From an uncultured Oscillibacter sp. (GTDB lineage: Bacteria > Bacillota > Clostridia > Oscillospirales > Oscillospiraceae), in the NCBI GenBank assembly GCA_934574045.1, contig CAKTMK010000052.1:1-11132 (forward strand): DNA of 11,132 nt, in the 5' to 3' direction. The position numbers and the translations under genes were made by a program. Positions 4,778 through 11,132 of this stretch are shown here, piece after piece. Every line of letters starts with the position of its first letter. Positions within the stretch are counted from its first letter, which is position 1. Under the pieces are notes generated by a model, which saw nothing but the letters and a program-made list of their open reading frames with translations, was not told the origin of the DNA and did not search any database.

Positions 4778-6530
4778 GACGGTGCAGGAGGCCGTTCTGC
4801 GCAGCGCCGCGGAGCCGACCACGGAGCAGCGGGCCCGGTTCGGGGAGTTTCTGAAACGGAAATACGGTCAGGCGCTTGCCCTCCGCTGGGAGGAGGACCC
4901 GGCGCTGGAAAACGGCTTCCGGCTGGAGGTGGGCGCCGACCTGTACGACTGGAGCCTGGAGGGCCGCCTGCGGCAGCTGCGGGAGCGGCTGGAGCAGCTC
5001 AAGCCGGAGCGGGCGTCCGTCATTCCGCTGATGCGGGAGGCCGTGCGCAACTGGCAGCCGGAGGTGACGCCGGAGGAGGTGGGCAGCGTCCTGACCGTGG
5101 GCGACGAGATCGCCTCCGTCAGCGGGCTGGACCGGGCCGCCTACGGCGAGATCTTACAGTTTTCCTCCGGCGTGAAGGGTATGGTGCAGGACCTGCGGCC
5201 CGGCCGCATCGGCTGCATCCTGTTTGGAAACAGCGAGGCCATTGAATCGGGCAGCATCGTCCGCCGCACCGGAAAAACGGCGGGCGTCCCGGTTGGAGAG
5301 GGCTTTCTGGGCCGCGTGGTGGACGCGCTGGGCGCGCCCATCGACGGCAGGGGCGACATCCCGGCGGAGGACTATCTGCCCGTGGAGTCCCCCGCCCCCG
5401 GCATTATCGACCGCCAGCCGGTGAACCGGCCCATGGAGACGGGGCTTCTGGCCATCGACTCCATGTTCCCCATCGGCCGGGGCCAGCGGGAGCTCATCAT
5501 CGGCGACCGCCAGACCGGCAAGACCGCCATCGCGCTGGACACCATCCTGAATCAAAAGGGCAAGGACGTGGTGTGCATCTATGTGGCCATCGGACAGAAG
5601 TCCGGCTCCGTGGCCCAGCTGGTGGAGAATCTGAAGCGCCGGGGGGCGATGGACTACACCGTTGTGGTGAACGCCCCCGCCAGCGCGTCGGCGTCCTTGC
5701 AGTACATCGCCCCCTACGCCGGGACGGCCATCGGCGAGTATTTCATGCGAAAGGGCCGGGATGTGCTGATCGTGTATGACGACCTGTCCAAGCACGCCGT
5801 GGCCTATCGGACGCTGAGCCTGCTGCTGGGCCGCTCTCCCGGACGGGAGGCGTACCCCGGCGACGTGTTCTATCTCCACTCCCGGCTGCTGGAGCGCTCC
5901 GCCCACCTCTCCGACGAGCTGGGCGGCGGCAGCATGACGGCGCTGCCCATTGTGGAGACGCAGGCGGGCGACGTGTCCGCCTATATCCCTACCAATATCA
6001 TCTCCATCACAGACGGACAGATCTTTCTGGAGAGCAGCCTGTTCTTCTCCGGCCAGCGGCCCGCCGTCAACGTGGGCCTGTCCGTGTCCCGCGTGGGCGG
6101 AGACGCCCAGACTAAGGCCGTGAAAAAGGCCGCAGGCGCGCTGCGGCTGGATCTGGCCCAGTACCGGGAGATGGAGGTGTTCACCCAGTTCTCCAGCGAT
6201 CTGGACGAGACGACGAAGCGCCAGCTCGTTTACGGTCAGGGCCTGATGCGCCTGCTGCGCCAGCCCCAGTACCACCCCTACCGGCAGCATCAGCAGGTCA
6301 TTTTGCTGACCGCCGCGCTGGATCACGTGATGCAGACGGTGCCTCTGGCGGAGCTGGACGGCTTCCGGGAGCGGCTGCTGACCGACGCGGAGAGCCGGGA
6401 CCCGGCGCTGTGCCGCCGGATCGACGAGAGCGGCCAGCTGAGCGGCGAGGACCGGGAGACGATTTTGAAGCTGGCCCGGGACTTTTTGACGCGGTATCAG
6501 GCGGAGACCGCGGAAAAGAGCGGTGAGTGA
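4770..6530 (+). CDS. atpA: Fusion of delta C-terminal domain with ATP synthase F1 alpha
   Basis: A 586-residue protein, about 80 longer than a typical alpha (500-510). Residues 1 to about 76 match the C-terminal domain of delta/OSCP: an SA...TTEQ opening, LKRKYGQALAL (28-38), then DPALENGFRLEVGADLYDWS (43-62) and GRLRQLRERL, equivalent to the delta DPSLIGG...IGD..IDGS...L motif. From about residue 82 it is a full alpha: N-terminal helix and beta barrel (GSVLTVGDEIASVSGL 105-120), P-loop GDRQTGKT (245-252) and the arginine-finger motif SVSRVGG with Arg441. Alpha binds nucleotide non-catalytically. The ATG 4770 has GAGAGGAG 8 bases upstream; a GTG at 4761 would overlap that site. The N-terminal half of delta is absent from the operon. 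No internal ribosome site for an unfused alpha is evident near Met88. Confidence 0.93.
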   Translation: MRETVQEAVLRSAAEPTTEQRARFGEFLKRKYGQALALRWEEDPALENGFRLEVGADLYDWSLEGRLRQLRERLEQLKPERASVIPLMREAVRNWQPEVTPEEVGSVLTVGDEIASVSGLDRAAYGEILQFSSGVKGMVQDLRPGRIGCILFGNSEAIESGSIVRRTGKTAGVPVGEGFLGRVVDALGAPIDGRGDIPAEDYLPVESPAPGIIDRQPVNRPMETGLLAIDSMFPIGRGQRELIIGDRQTGKTAIALDTILNQKGKDVVCIYVAIGQKSGSVAQLVENLKRRGAMDYTVVVNAPASASASLQYIAPYAGTAIGEYFMRKGRDVLIVYDDLSKHAVAYRTLSLLLGRSPGREAYPGDVFYLHSRLLERSAHLSDELGGGSMTALPIVETQAGDVSAYIPTNIISITDGQIFLESSLFFSGQRPAVNVGLSVSRVGGDAQTKAVKKAAGALRLDLAQYREMEVFTQFSSDLDETTKRQLVYGQGLMRLLRQPQYHPYRQHQQVILLTAALDHVMQTVPLAELDGFRERLLTDAESRDPALCRRIDESGQLSGEDRETILKLARDFLTRYQAETAEKSGE

Positions 6531-6531
6531 G

Positions 6532-7431
6532 ATGGCAAACGCCCGTGAGATCAAAAACCGGATCGAAAGCGTGCAGCAGACCCGGAAGATCACCAACGCC
6601 ATGTACCTCATCGCCTCTACCAAGCTGCGCAGGGCGAGGAACGATCTGGCCGCCACCCGTCCGTATTTCGACGCGCTGCGGGGCGAGATCAAGCGCGTTT
6701 TCCGCAGGGCGGGAGACGTGGACAGCCCCTATTTCTATCCGCCGGACAATAACACGCCGCTGGAGGGGACCTACGGCTGTCTGGTCATCACGGCGGACAA
6801 GGGCCTTGCGGGGGCGTACAACCAGAACGTCATCAAGGAGGCCCGGAAGCTCCTCTCCCAGCATCCGGACACCGAGCTGTACGTGGTGGGCGAGTATGGC
6901 CGCCGGTTCTTCGACCAGCACCGCATCCCCATCCAGCACAGCTTTCTTTACACCGCCCAGAATCCCACGCTGGACCGGGCGCGGGAGATCAGCGCGCTGC
7001 TGCTGGACGGCTTTGACAAGGGCAGGCTGAAGGAGATCTTCGTGATCTACACGGATATGGAGAGCAGCCTGCGCTCCGAGGTGAAGTCCACCCGGCTCCT
7101 CCCCTTCCACCGGGCGCATTTCGCGTGCCTTGCCAAGGAAAAGGCGGTGCGGGAGCCGTTTGAATTTTATCCGTCCGTGGAGGCCGTTCTGCAAAGCGTG
7201 ATCGGCAGCTATGTGTCCGGGTATATTTACAGCGCCCTGCTGGACAGCTTCTGCAGCGAGCAGAACGCCCGCATGACCGCCATGGACGCCGCCGACCGGA
7301 ACGCCGAGGAGCTGCTGGGCAGCCTGAAGCTGCAATACAACCGGGTGCGTCAGGCGGCCATCACGCAGGAGATCACGGAGATCTCCGCGGGCGCGGCGGC
7401 GCAGCGGGCGGCATTTGGAAAAGAGGGATAA
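6532..7431 (+). CDS. atpG: ATP synthase F1 subunit gamma
   Basis: A 299-residue central-stalk subunit that rotates inside alpha3beta3. The N-terminal helix REIKNRIESVQQTRKITNAM (about 4-23) and the C-terminal helix SEQNARMTAMDAADRNAEEL with YNRVRQAAITQEITEI form the antiparallel coiled coil; the central Rossmann-like domain contains LVITADKGLAGAYN. ATG 6532 gives MANAREIK, the usual family start, one base after the alpha stop; an in-frame GTG at 6523 would add three residues and overlap alpha. No unusual residues noted. Confidence 0.96.
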   Translation: MANAREIKNRIESVQQTRKITNAMYLIASTKLRRARNDLAATRPYFDALRGEIKRVFRRAGDVDSPYFYPPDNNTPLEGTYGCLVITADKGLAGAYNQNVIKEARKLLSQHPDTELYVVGEYGRRFFDQHRIPIQHSFLYTAQNPTLDRAREISALLLDGFDKGRLKEIFVIYTDMESSLRSEVKSTRLLPFHRAHFACLAKEKAVREPFEFYPSVEAVLQSVIGSYVSGYIYSALLDSFCSEQNARMTAMDAADRNAEELLGSLKLQYNRVRQAAITQEITEISAGAAAQRAAFGKEG

Positions 7432-7435
7432 CGGT

Positions 7436-8839
7436 ATGAAGATCGGAACGATCACGCAGGTATCCGGGCCTGTTGTGGATGTGGAATTTGAGGCCGGCTG
7501 CCTGCCGAAGATCCGGGAGGCGCTGTCCGTGGAGCTGAACGGACAGACCCGGGTCATGGAGGTGGCGCAGCACATGGACGGCAGGACCGTCCGCTGCATC
7601 ATGCTCTCCGGCAGCGAGGGCCTTGCCCGGGGCATGAGCGTGTCCGCCCCCGGGCGGACCATCGAGGTCCCCGTGGGCGAGCAGACGCTGGGGCGGATGT
7701 TCAACGTGCTGGGCCAGCCCATCGACGGCGGGGACCCCCTCCCGGCGCAGACGCCCCGCCGGAGCATCTACCGGGACCCGCCCGCCTTTGCCGACCAAAG
7801 CCCCGCCGTGGAGATCCTGGAGACGGGCATCAAGGTCATCGACCTGCTGGAGCCGTATCCCCGGGGCGGCAAAATCGGCCTGTTCGGCGGCGCCGGCGTG
7901 GGCAAGACCGTGCTCATTCAGGAGCTGATCCACAACGTGGCCATGGAGCACAACGGCTATTCCATCTTCACCGGCGTGGGCGAGCGGAGCCGGGAGGGCA
8001 ACGACCTGTGGCGGGAAATGCGGGAGAGCGGCGTGGCCGACAAGACGGCGCTGGTGTTCGGCCAGATGAACGAGTCCCCCGGCGTGCGGATGCGGGTGGC
8101 CCTGTCCGGACTGACCATGGCCGAGCACTTCCGGGACGCGGAGCACAAGGACGTGCTGCTGTTCATCGACAACATCTTCCGCTTCGTGCAGGCGGGCAGC
8201 GAGGTCTCCACCCTGCGGGGCCGGATGCCCTCCGCCGTGGGCTATCAGCCCACGCTGGCCAACGAGATGGGCCAGCTACAGGAGCGCATTACCTCCACCC
8301 GGGACGGCTCCGTCACCTCCGTGCAGGCGGTGTACGTGCCTGCCGACGACCTGACCGACCCCGCCACGGCCACCACCTTCGCCCATCTGGACGCCACTAC
8401 CGTCCTGAGCCGGAAGATCTCCGAGCAGGGCATCTACCCCGCCGTGGACCCGCTGGAGTCGTCCTCCCGCATTCTGGAGGCGGACATCGTGGGCGCGGAG
8501 CATTACCGCGTCGCCCGCAAGGTGCAGGAAATTTTGCAGAAGTACCGGGAATTGCAGGACATCATCGCCATTCTGGGCATGGACGAGCTGAGCGACGAGG
8601 ACCGGCGGACCGTGAACCGCGCCCGGCGCATCCAGCGCTTTCTGGCCCAGCCCACCCACGTGGCGGAGAAGTTCACCGGCATCCCCGGCGTGTACGTCCC
8701 CCTGAAGGAGACGCTGCGGGGCTTTGCCGCCATCGTGGACGGCGAGATGGACCAGTATCCGGAGACGGCCTTCTACAACGTGGGAACGCTGGATGACGTG
8801 ATCGCCAAGGCGGAGACGCTGGGAAAGGATGAGGGCTGA
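7436..8839 (+). CDS. atpD: ATP synthase F1 subunit beta
   Basis: A 467-residue catalytic subunit of normal length. The P-loop GGAGVGKTVLIQELIHN, the catalytic-glutamate motif TGVGERSREGNDLW, the Walker B strand VLLFIDNIFRF, YVPADDLTDPATATTF and GIYPAVDPLESSSRIL are all present. The regulatory loop usually reading DELSEED is DELSDED. ATG 7436 has AAGAGGG (7421-7427) 8 bases upstream; an in-frame TTG at 7415 lies inside gamma and is not used. The stop overlaps the atpC start by one base (TGATG), which suggests translational coupling. It converts ADP and phosphate to ATP, or the reverse in anaerobes that use the enzyme to build ion gradients. Confidence 0.98.
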   Translation: MKIGTITQVSGPVVDVEFEAGCLPKIREALSVELNGQTRVMEVAQHMDGRTVRCIMLSGSEGLARGMSVSAPGRTIEVPVGEQTLGRMFNVLGQPIDGGDPLPAQTPRRSIYRDPPAFADQSPAVEILETGIKVIDLLEPYPRGGKIGLFGGAGVGKTVLIQELIHNVAMEHNGYSIFTGVGERSREGNDLWREMRESGVADKTALVFGQMNESPGVRMRVALSGLTMAEHFRDAEHKDVLLFIDNIFRFVQAGSEVSTLRGRMPSAVGYQPTLANEMGQLQERITSTRDGSVTSVQAVYVPADDLTDPATATTFAHLDATTVLSRKISEQGIYPAVDPLESSSRILEADIVGAEHYRVARKVQEILQKYRELQDIIAILGMDELSDEDRRTVNRARRIQRFLAQPTHVAEKFTGIPGVYVPLKETLRGFAAIVDGEMDQYPETAFYNVGTLDDVIAKAETLGKDEG

Positions 8840-9255
8840 TGGAGCTGTTTCGGCTGCGGGTCCTGGCGTCGGACGTGTCGTTTTTTGACGGGCTGTGCCG
8901 CTCTGTCACGGTCCCCTGCGTGGACGGAGAGCTGGGCATTCTGGCCCATCACAGCAACCTGATCGCCGCCGTGGTGCCGGGGGAGCTGCGCTTTCAGCCG
9001 GAGGAGGGCGCGCCCCGGACCGCCGCCGTCTCCTCCGGCCTTCTCAAGATCGAGGGGGGCGAGATGCTGCTGCTGGTGGACACGGCGGAGCGCCCGGAGG
9101 ACATCGACGCCAACCGGGCAAGGCGCGCCGCGGACGCGGCCAGAGAGGCGATGCTGCAAAAGCGGAGCATTCAGGAGTACCGGAGCGCGCAGGCGGATCT
9201 GGCCCGGGCCGTCAGCCGCCTGCGGGCCAAGGAGCACTGGCATGGACCGTATTGA
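8839..9255 (+). CDS. atpC: ATP synthase F1 subunit epsilon
   Basis: A 138-residue central-stalk subunit. The N-terminal beta sandwich carries the family features SVTVPCVDGELGILAHHSNL (about 23-42), a VVPGELRF strand and the SSGLLKIEGGEMLLLVDTAE strands; the C-terminal helical hairpin (about 85-135) can inhibit ATP hydrolysis in other bacteria. It links gamma to the c ring. The start overlaps the beta stop by one base. The end overlaps the following YoaK-like gene by 14 bases. Last F1 gene of the operon; length and order are normal. Confidence 0.95.
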   Translation: MELFRLRVLASDVSFFDGLCRSVTVPCVDGELGILAHHSNLIAAVVPGELRFQPEEGAPRTAAVSSGLLKIEGGEMLLLVDTAERPEDIDANRARRAADAAREAMLQKRSIQEYRSAQADLARAVSRLRAKEHWHGPY

Positions 9256-9964
9256 CCGCGCGGAGGCCGGAGAGACGGCGGACGTACGGCGGCGGAGATC
9301 GCGGGAGCAGATGTCCGAATCCCTGCTGACCGCGTCCTTCATCATCCTCTCCGGCGGCTTGCAGGACGCCTACACCTACCTCTGCCGGGGCAAGGTGTTT
9401 GCCAACGCCCAGACGGGCAACATCGTGCTGCTGAGCGCCTACCTGTTCGACGGCGAATGGGGGCACTGCGCCCGGTATCTCATCCCGGTGCTCTCCTTTA
9501 TGCTGGGCATTTTCTCGGCGGAATGCGTCCACCGCCGCTTCAAGTATATGGAAAAGGTGCACTGGCGGCAGGTCATTATTCTGGCCGAGATCGTGCTGCT
9601 GTTTGCGGTGGGATTCCTGCCGCAGGAGGTCAACACGCTGGCAAACGCGCTGGTGTCCTTTGTCTGCGCCATGCAGGTGCAGACCTTCCGCAAGGTGCGG
9701 GGCCACGCCTACGCCAGCACCATGTGCATCGGCAATATGCGCAGCGGGACCGAGGCCCTGTGCGTCTATTTCCACACCCGGGAGCGGGAGGTGCTGCACA
9801 AGGCGCTGACCTACTTCGGCGTTATCGGCCTGTTCGCCGTGGGCGCGGGGCTGGGGGCGCTGCTGGCGGCGCTGCTGGCCGAGCGGGGCATCTGGGTCTC
9901 CTGCGCGCTGCTGGCCGTCAGCTTCCTCATTATGTTCATCCGCGAGGAAGAGAAAAAGAAATGA
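9242..9964 (+). CDS. YoaK/DUF1275 family membrane protein
   Basis: A 240-residue protein with about six membrane segments. The family signature is clear: ILSGGLQDAYTYLCRGKVFA, then NAQTGNIVLLSAYL (about 53-66), and ALVSFVCAMQVQTFRKVRG (about 138-156), followed by CIGNMRSGTEAL. Function of the family is poorly known; transport has been suggested. ATG 9242 is preferred because AAGGAG (9229-9234) lies 7 bases upstream; ATG 9311 would drop a charged, Arg-rich N-terminus but its ribosome site is too close. It overlaps atpC by 14 bases, so it is probably the last gene of the atp transcript. A link to ATP synthase function is not implied by the family. Confidence 0.88.
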   Translation: MDRIDRAEAGETADVRRRRSREQMSESLLTASFIILSGGLQDAYTYLCRGKVFANAQTGNIVLLSAYLFDGEWGHCARYLIPVLSFMLGIFSAECVHRRFKYMEKVHWRQVIILAEIVLLFAVGFLPQEVNTLANALVSFVCAMQVQTFRKVRGHAYASTMCIGNMRSGTEALCVYFHTREREVLHKALTYFGVIGLFAVGAGLGALLAALLAERGIWVSCALLAVSFLIMFIREEEKKK

Positions 9965-10003
9965 GCGCTCCCCCGCCGCGCTCTGATAAAAAGGAAAACC
10001 AAG

Positions 10004-10030
10004 GCCCCGCCGCATGAAGCGCGGCGGGGC
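10004..10030 (+). terminator. Hairpin ending the atp-yoaK transcript
   Basis: GCCCCGCCGC (10004-10013) pairs perfectly with GCGGCGGGGC (10021-10030) around a 7-base loop. It lies 40 bases past the YoaK stop. The T-tract after it is poor (TATGCGCCTT), so it may be a weak terminator or mainly an RNA-stabilising end. Confidence 0.6.
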
Positions 10031-10038
10031 TATGCGCC

Positions 10039-10067
10039 TTGACATGATTTCCTTTTTGTGGTACATT
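10039..10067 (+). promoter_or_regulatory. Promoter of the small membrane-protein gene
   Basis: A perfect TTGACA (10039-10044) is followed after 17 bases by TACATT (10062-10067), four of six for the -10 box. It starts just past the preceding hairpin and would initiate near 10074. It also rules out the in-frame GTG at 10058 as the start of the next gene, since that lies between the two boxes. Confidence 0.75.
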
Positions 10068-10111
10068 CCGTTCAAAAGGGCTGCGCTCGGACAGAAAGGA
10101 CCGCTTTACAG

Positions 10112-10540
10112 ATGCCGGATGAGGAGACCGAGGGGCTTGACGCAGAGACGTTTTTGCAGACGCTTGACGATCGGCTTTTGCAGATGACCGACGACGAGGT
10201 TTATCAGCGGCTGGATGAGATCGACGCCGAGGAGGCGCTTCTCAACCGGCATGACGACTGTGAGCGGATGCTGGAGCTGACGCGGGAATACGGCACGCTT
10301 CTGCGTCTGCTTGCGGCGCGGCTGGAACGGGATACAAAGCAGTTCGTCCGGCACTTCCAGCGTGAACAATGGCGCTGTACGCTGAAGCGTTTGGGAACAG
10401 TATGTTGGATGTTTCCCCTCCTTTCTCTGATACTGTGTCTGATAGCTCCCGGTTTCGGTACGCTGTTTTTGGCTTCCATGTTATTCTGCGGCTCCTACGC
10501 CCTTCTCGCGTGGCTTTATTACGAACCGGGCGGCTCGTGA
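10112..10540 (+). CDS. Uncharacterised acidic helical protein with two C-terminal membrane segments
   Basis: A 142-residue protein I do not recognise. Residues 1-60 are very acidic (DEETEGLDAE, DDEVYQRLDEIDAEE) and predicted helical, with Leu spacing suggestive of a coiled coil; 61-95 turn basic. Two hydrophobic segments follow, at about 95-112 and 114-136, joined by a tight APGFG turn, so a hairpin membrane anchor with a cytoplasmic N-terminal domain is likely. The ATG has AGAAAGGA (10093-10100) 11 bases upstream and its own promoter, separate from the atp operon. Codon use resembles the neighbours. A GGCGGCTC/GAGCCGCC dyad (10529-10546) spans its stop codon. Confidence 0.7.
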   Translation: MPDEETEGLDAETFLQTLDDRLLQMTDDEVYQRLDEIDAEEALLNRHDDCERMLELTREYGTLLRLLAARLERDTKQFVRHFQREQWRCTLKRLGTVCWMFPLLSLILCLIAPGFGTLFLASMLFCGSYALLAWLYYEPGGS

Positions 10541-10608
10541 GCCGCCTCCAAGCCCTTGGGCCGGAATGCACTGCCGCCGTCTCGGAGCGTTTTTTACGCC
10601 GCCCGCTC

Positions 10609-10701
10609 TTGCAGGCGGGCGCGCCGTCCGGTATAATGGAGGAAAACAGAGGACTTCCCTGCCGGAAGCATCAGAAAGCTGCCAGCGGCAGCTTTTTGAT
10701 G
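10609..10701 (+). ncRNA. Candidate short RNA: promoter, two hairpins, terminator
   Basis: TTGCAG (10609-10614), 17 bases, then a perfect TATAAT (10632-10637) would start a transcript near 10644. About 10 bases on, CTTCC (10654-10658) pairs with GGAAG (10664-10668). Then a 15-bp stem, 10669-10683 with 10687-10701, has an AGC loop and contains AAAGCTGCC/GGCAGCTTT plus TTTTT at 10693-10697, like an intrinsic terminator. The RNA would be about 55 bases with no ORF. It could be a small RNA, or a terminated leader whose gene has been lost. The -35 box is weak. Confidence 0.4.
10669..10701 (+). terminator. 15-bp hairpin terminator
   Basis: CATCAGAAAGCTGCC (10669-10683) pairs with GGCAGCTTTTTGATG (10687-10701) with one G-T wobble and a three-base AGC loop; the T-run lies within the distal arm. 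Very stable; better on the plus strand than the minus. Confidence 0.7.
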
Positions 10702-10709
10702 GGTCGAGT

Positions 10710-10725
10710 GTTAGCGCATGCTAAC
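10710..10725. promoter_or_regulatory. Operator-like palindrome, copy B
   Basis: GTTAGC (10710-10715) and GCTAAC (10720-10725) flank GCAT. With copy A at 1636-1653 it shares GTTAG-N6-CTAAC, the preceding TCGAG and the following CCAA, while the centre differs. The shared half-sites and flanks with a free centre are what a common dimeric regulator would select. No gene with a clear start follows it here. Confidence 0.5.
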
Positions 10726-10935
10726 CAATGGGCCGCGCTTACAAAAGATGCTGCAGGGCGGCTGAGACAGGGACGTATTCGCGGGAGCAGGCGCGCCGCC
10801 GGAGCGGACGGGCCGTGGCTGCCGCGGGGACCGGCGCGCCGGTCATTGGTCGAACACGACGCGGCAGGCCCCAAGCACCTGCTCACAGGGGATGACCGCC
10901 GTGTTTTCCATTGTCCGGCGGCGGGAAATGCGGAA

Positions 10936-10967
10936 ACAGCCGCGGCGGACTGCTCCGCCGCGGCTGT
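10936..10967 (-). terminator. Terminator stem after the GGDEF gene
   Basis: A 14-base arm (10936-10949, starting ACAGCCGCGG) pairs perfectly with 10954-10967 around CTGC. It lies 37 bases past the stop of the minus-strand GGDEF gene; the minus-strand tail is a short TTT run, then mixed. Confidence 0.7.
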
Positions 10968-11003
10968 GGGCTTTGTCTGACGGACGGCCCGCGGGGGCGT
11001 TTT

Positions 11004-11132
11004 TCAGTCCAGCCGTTCCGGCCGGCCGCCGGCCTCCCGCCGCTCCCGCTTGTGACGGTACATATCCCGGTCCGCCACGTCCAGCAGCTCCGCCAGCGTC
11101 TCGCCGTCCTCCGGCGTGTTGGCGCAGCCAAC
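11004..11132 (-). CDS. C-terminal end of a GGDEF-domain protein (partial)
   Basis: Only the last 42 codons are in the window; the gene continues beyond position 11132. The frame reads VGCANTPEDGETLAELLDVA, then DRDMYRHKRERREAGG and RPERLD before TGA (plus-strand TCA at 11004-11006). This matches the end of GGDEF domains: a strand ending in GxA, a variable loop, LLxxADxxMYxxK. Such proteins are usually diguanylate cyclases making cyclic di-GMP, but the active-site GGDEF motif itself is outside the window, so activity cannot be judged. A terminator stem follows 37 bases downstream. Confidence 0.8.
   Translation of the reverse strand, partial: VGCANTPEDGETLAELLDVADRDMYRHKRERREAGGRPERLD

Larger units (their letters stand above)
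10541..11003. other. Intergenic region without convincing protein gene
   Basis: About 460 bases. It contains a promoter-terminator pair (10609-10701), an operator-like palindrome (10710-10725) and a 14-bp terminator stem (10936-10967). A plus-strand ORF spans it, but its product is out of frame with known families and runs through the terminator. The part from 10726 to 10935 shows only GC-rich sequence with a short ACCGGCGCGCCGGT palindrome. Confidence 0.55.

Noticed and set aside
5031..5058. Internal start for an unfused alpha near Met88
   Set aside because: No Shine-Dalgarno-like sequence at proper spacing before this ATG; the nearest GGAG is about 20 bases away.
5154..6692. Minus-strand ORF of 512 codons opposite alpha
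   Set aside because: Antisense shadow of the conserved alpha gene; low-complexity translation without family features.
10058..10111. Upstream GTG start for the small membrane protein
   Set aside because: The GTG lies between the -35 and -10 boxes of the promoter, so it would not be transcribed; ATG 10112 has a ribosome site.
10843..10911. Minus-strand 22-codon ORF starting MENTAVIPCEQ
   Set aside because: The translation looks less biased than most shadows, but there is no ribosome site and it lies after the terminator of the GGDEF gene; too weak to call.
10369..10980. Plus-strand ORF of 203 codons
   Set aside because: It begins inside another gene in a different frame, crosses a strong terminator and has no recognisable features.

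Overview
The window looks like chromosomal DNA from a high-GC anaerobic Firmicute of the Clostridia, most likely the gut Oscillospiraceae/Ruminococcaceae type. The reasons are strong AGGAGG-type ribosome sites, sigma-A style promoters, high GC, a typical single-operon F-type ATP synthase, and the style of the LysR and methyltransferase proteins. This placement is an inference from gene style; no taxonomic marker is present.

Layout. Positions 1-335 are an AT-richer stretch with two strong inverted repeats and a doubtful small membrane ORF that could be a phage-holin remnant. Positions 336-736 hold no convincing gene, only GC-rich DNA with an imperfect tandem repeat. A class I SAM methyltransferase lies on the minus strand (858-1466), with a perfect-consensus promoter about 245 nt upstream, a long leader with a possible 13-codon ORF, and a palindromic operator-like site. 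A LysR-type regulator follows on the minus strand (1911-2819). It is transcribed divergently from the ATP synthase operon, and the two share a promoter/operator region.

The core is the F1Fo ATP synthase operon (3035-9255, plus strand), in the order a, c, b, delta/alpha, gamma, beta, epsilon. Spacing is tight, with overlaps or near-contacts at most junctions. Two features stand out. There is no separate delta gene; instead the alpha chain carries about 80 extra N-terminal residues that match the C-terminal, b-binding half of delta/OSCP, while the N-terminal half of delta is nowhere in the operon. The c subunit is made with a signal-peptide-like leader and an acidic, Ala-rich exported linker, and it has only part of the sodium-binding signature. 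A 27-codon ORF upstream ends inside the atpB start codon (ATGA overlap).

A YoaK/DUF1275 membrane protein overlaps the end of atpC and is probably cotranscribed. After a hairpin comes a small gene with its own promoter, encoding an acidic helical protein with two C-terminal membrane segments (10112-10540). Positions 10541-11003 contain no convincing protein gene but do contain a promoter-terminator pair that could make a short RNA, a second copy of the operator-like palindrome, and a strong terminator. The window ends inside a minus-strand gene whose last 42 residues look like the end of a GGDEF (diguanylate cyclase) domain.

Together the genes describe membrane energetics (ATP synthase) with a possible dedicated LysR regulator, flanked by unrelated accessory genes.
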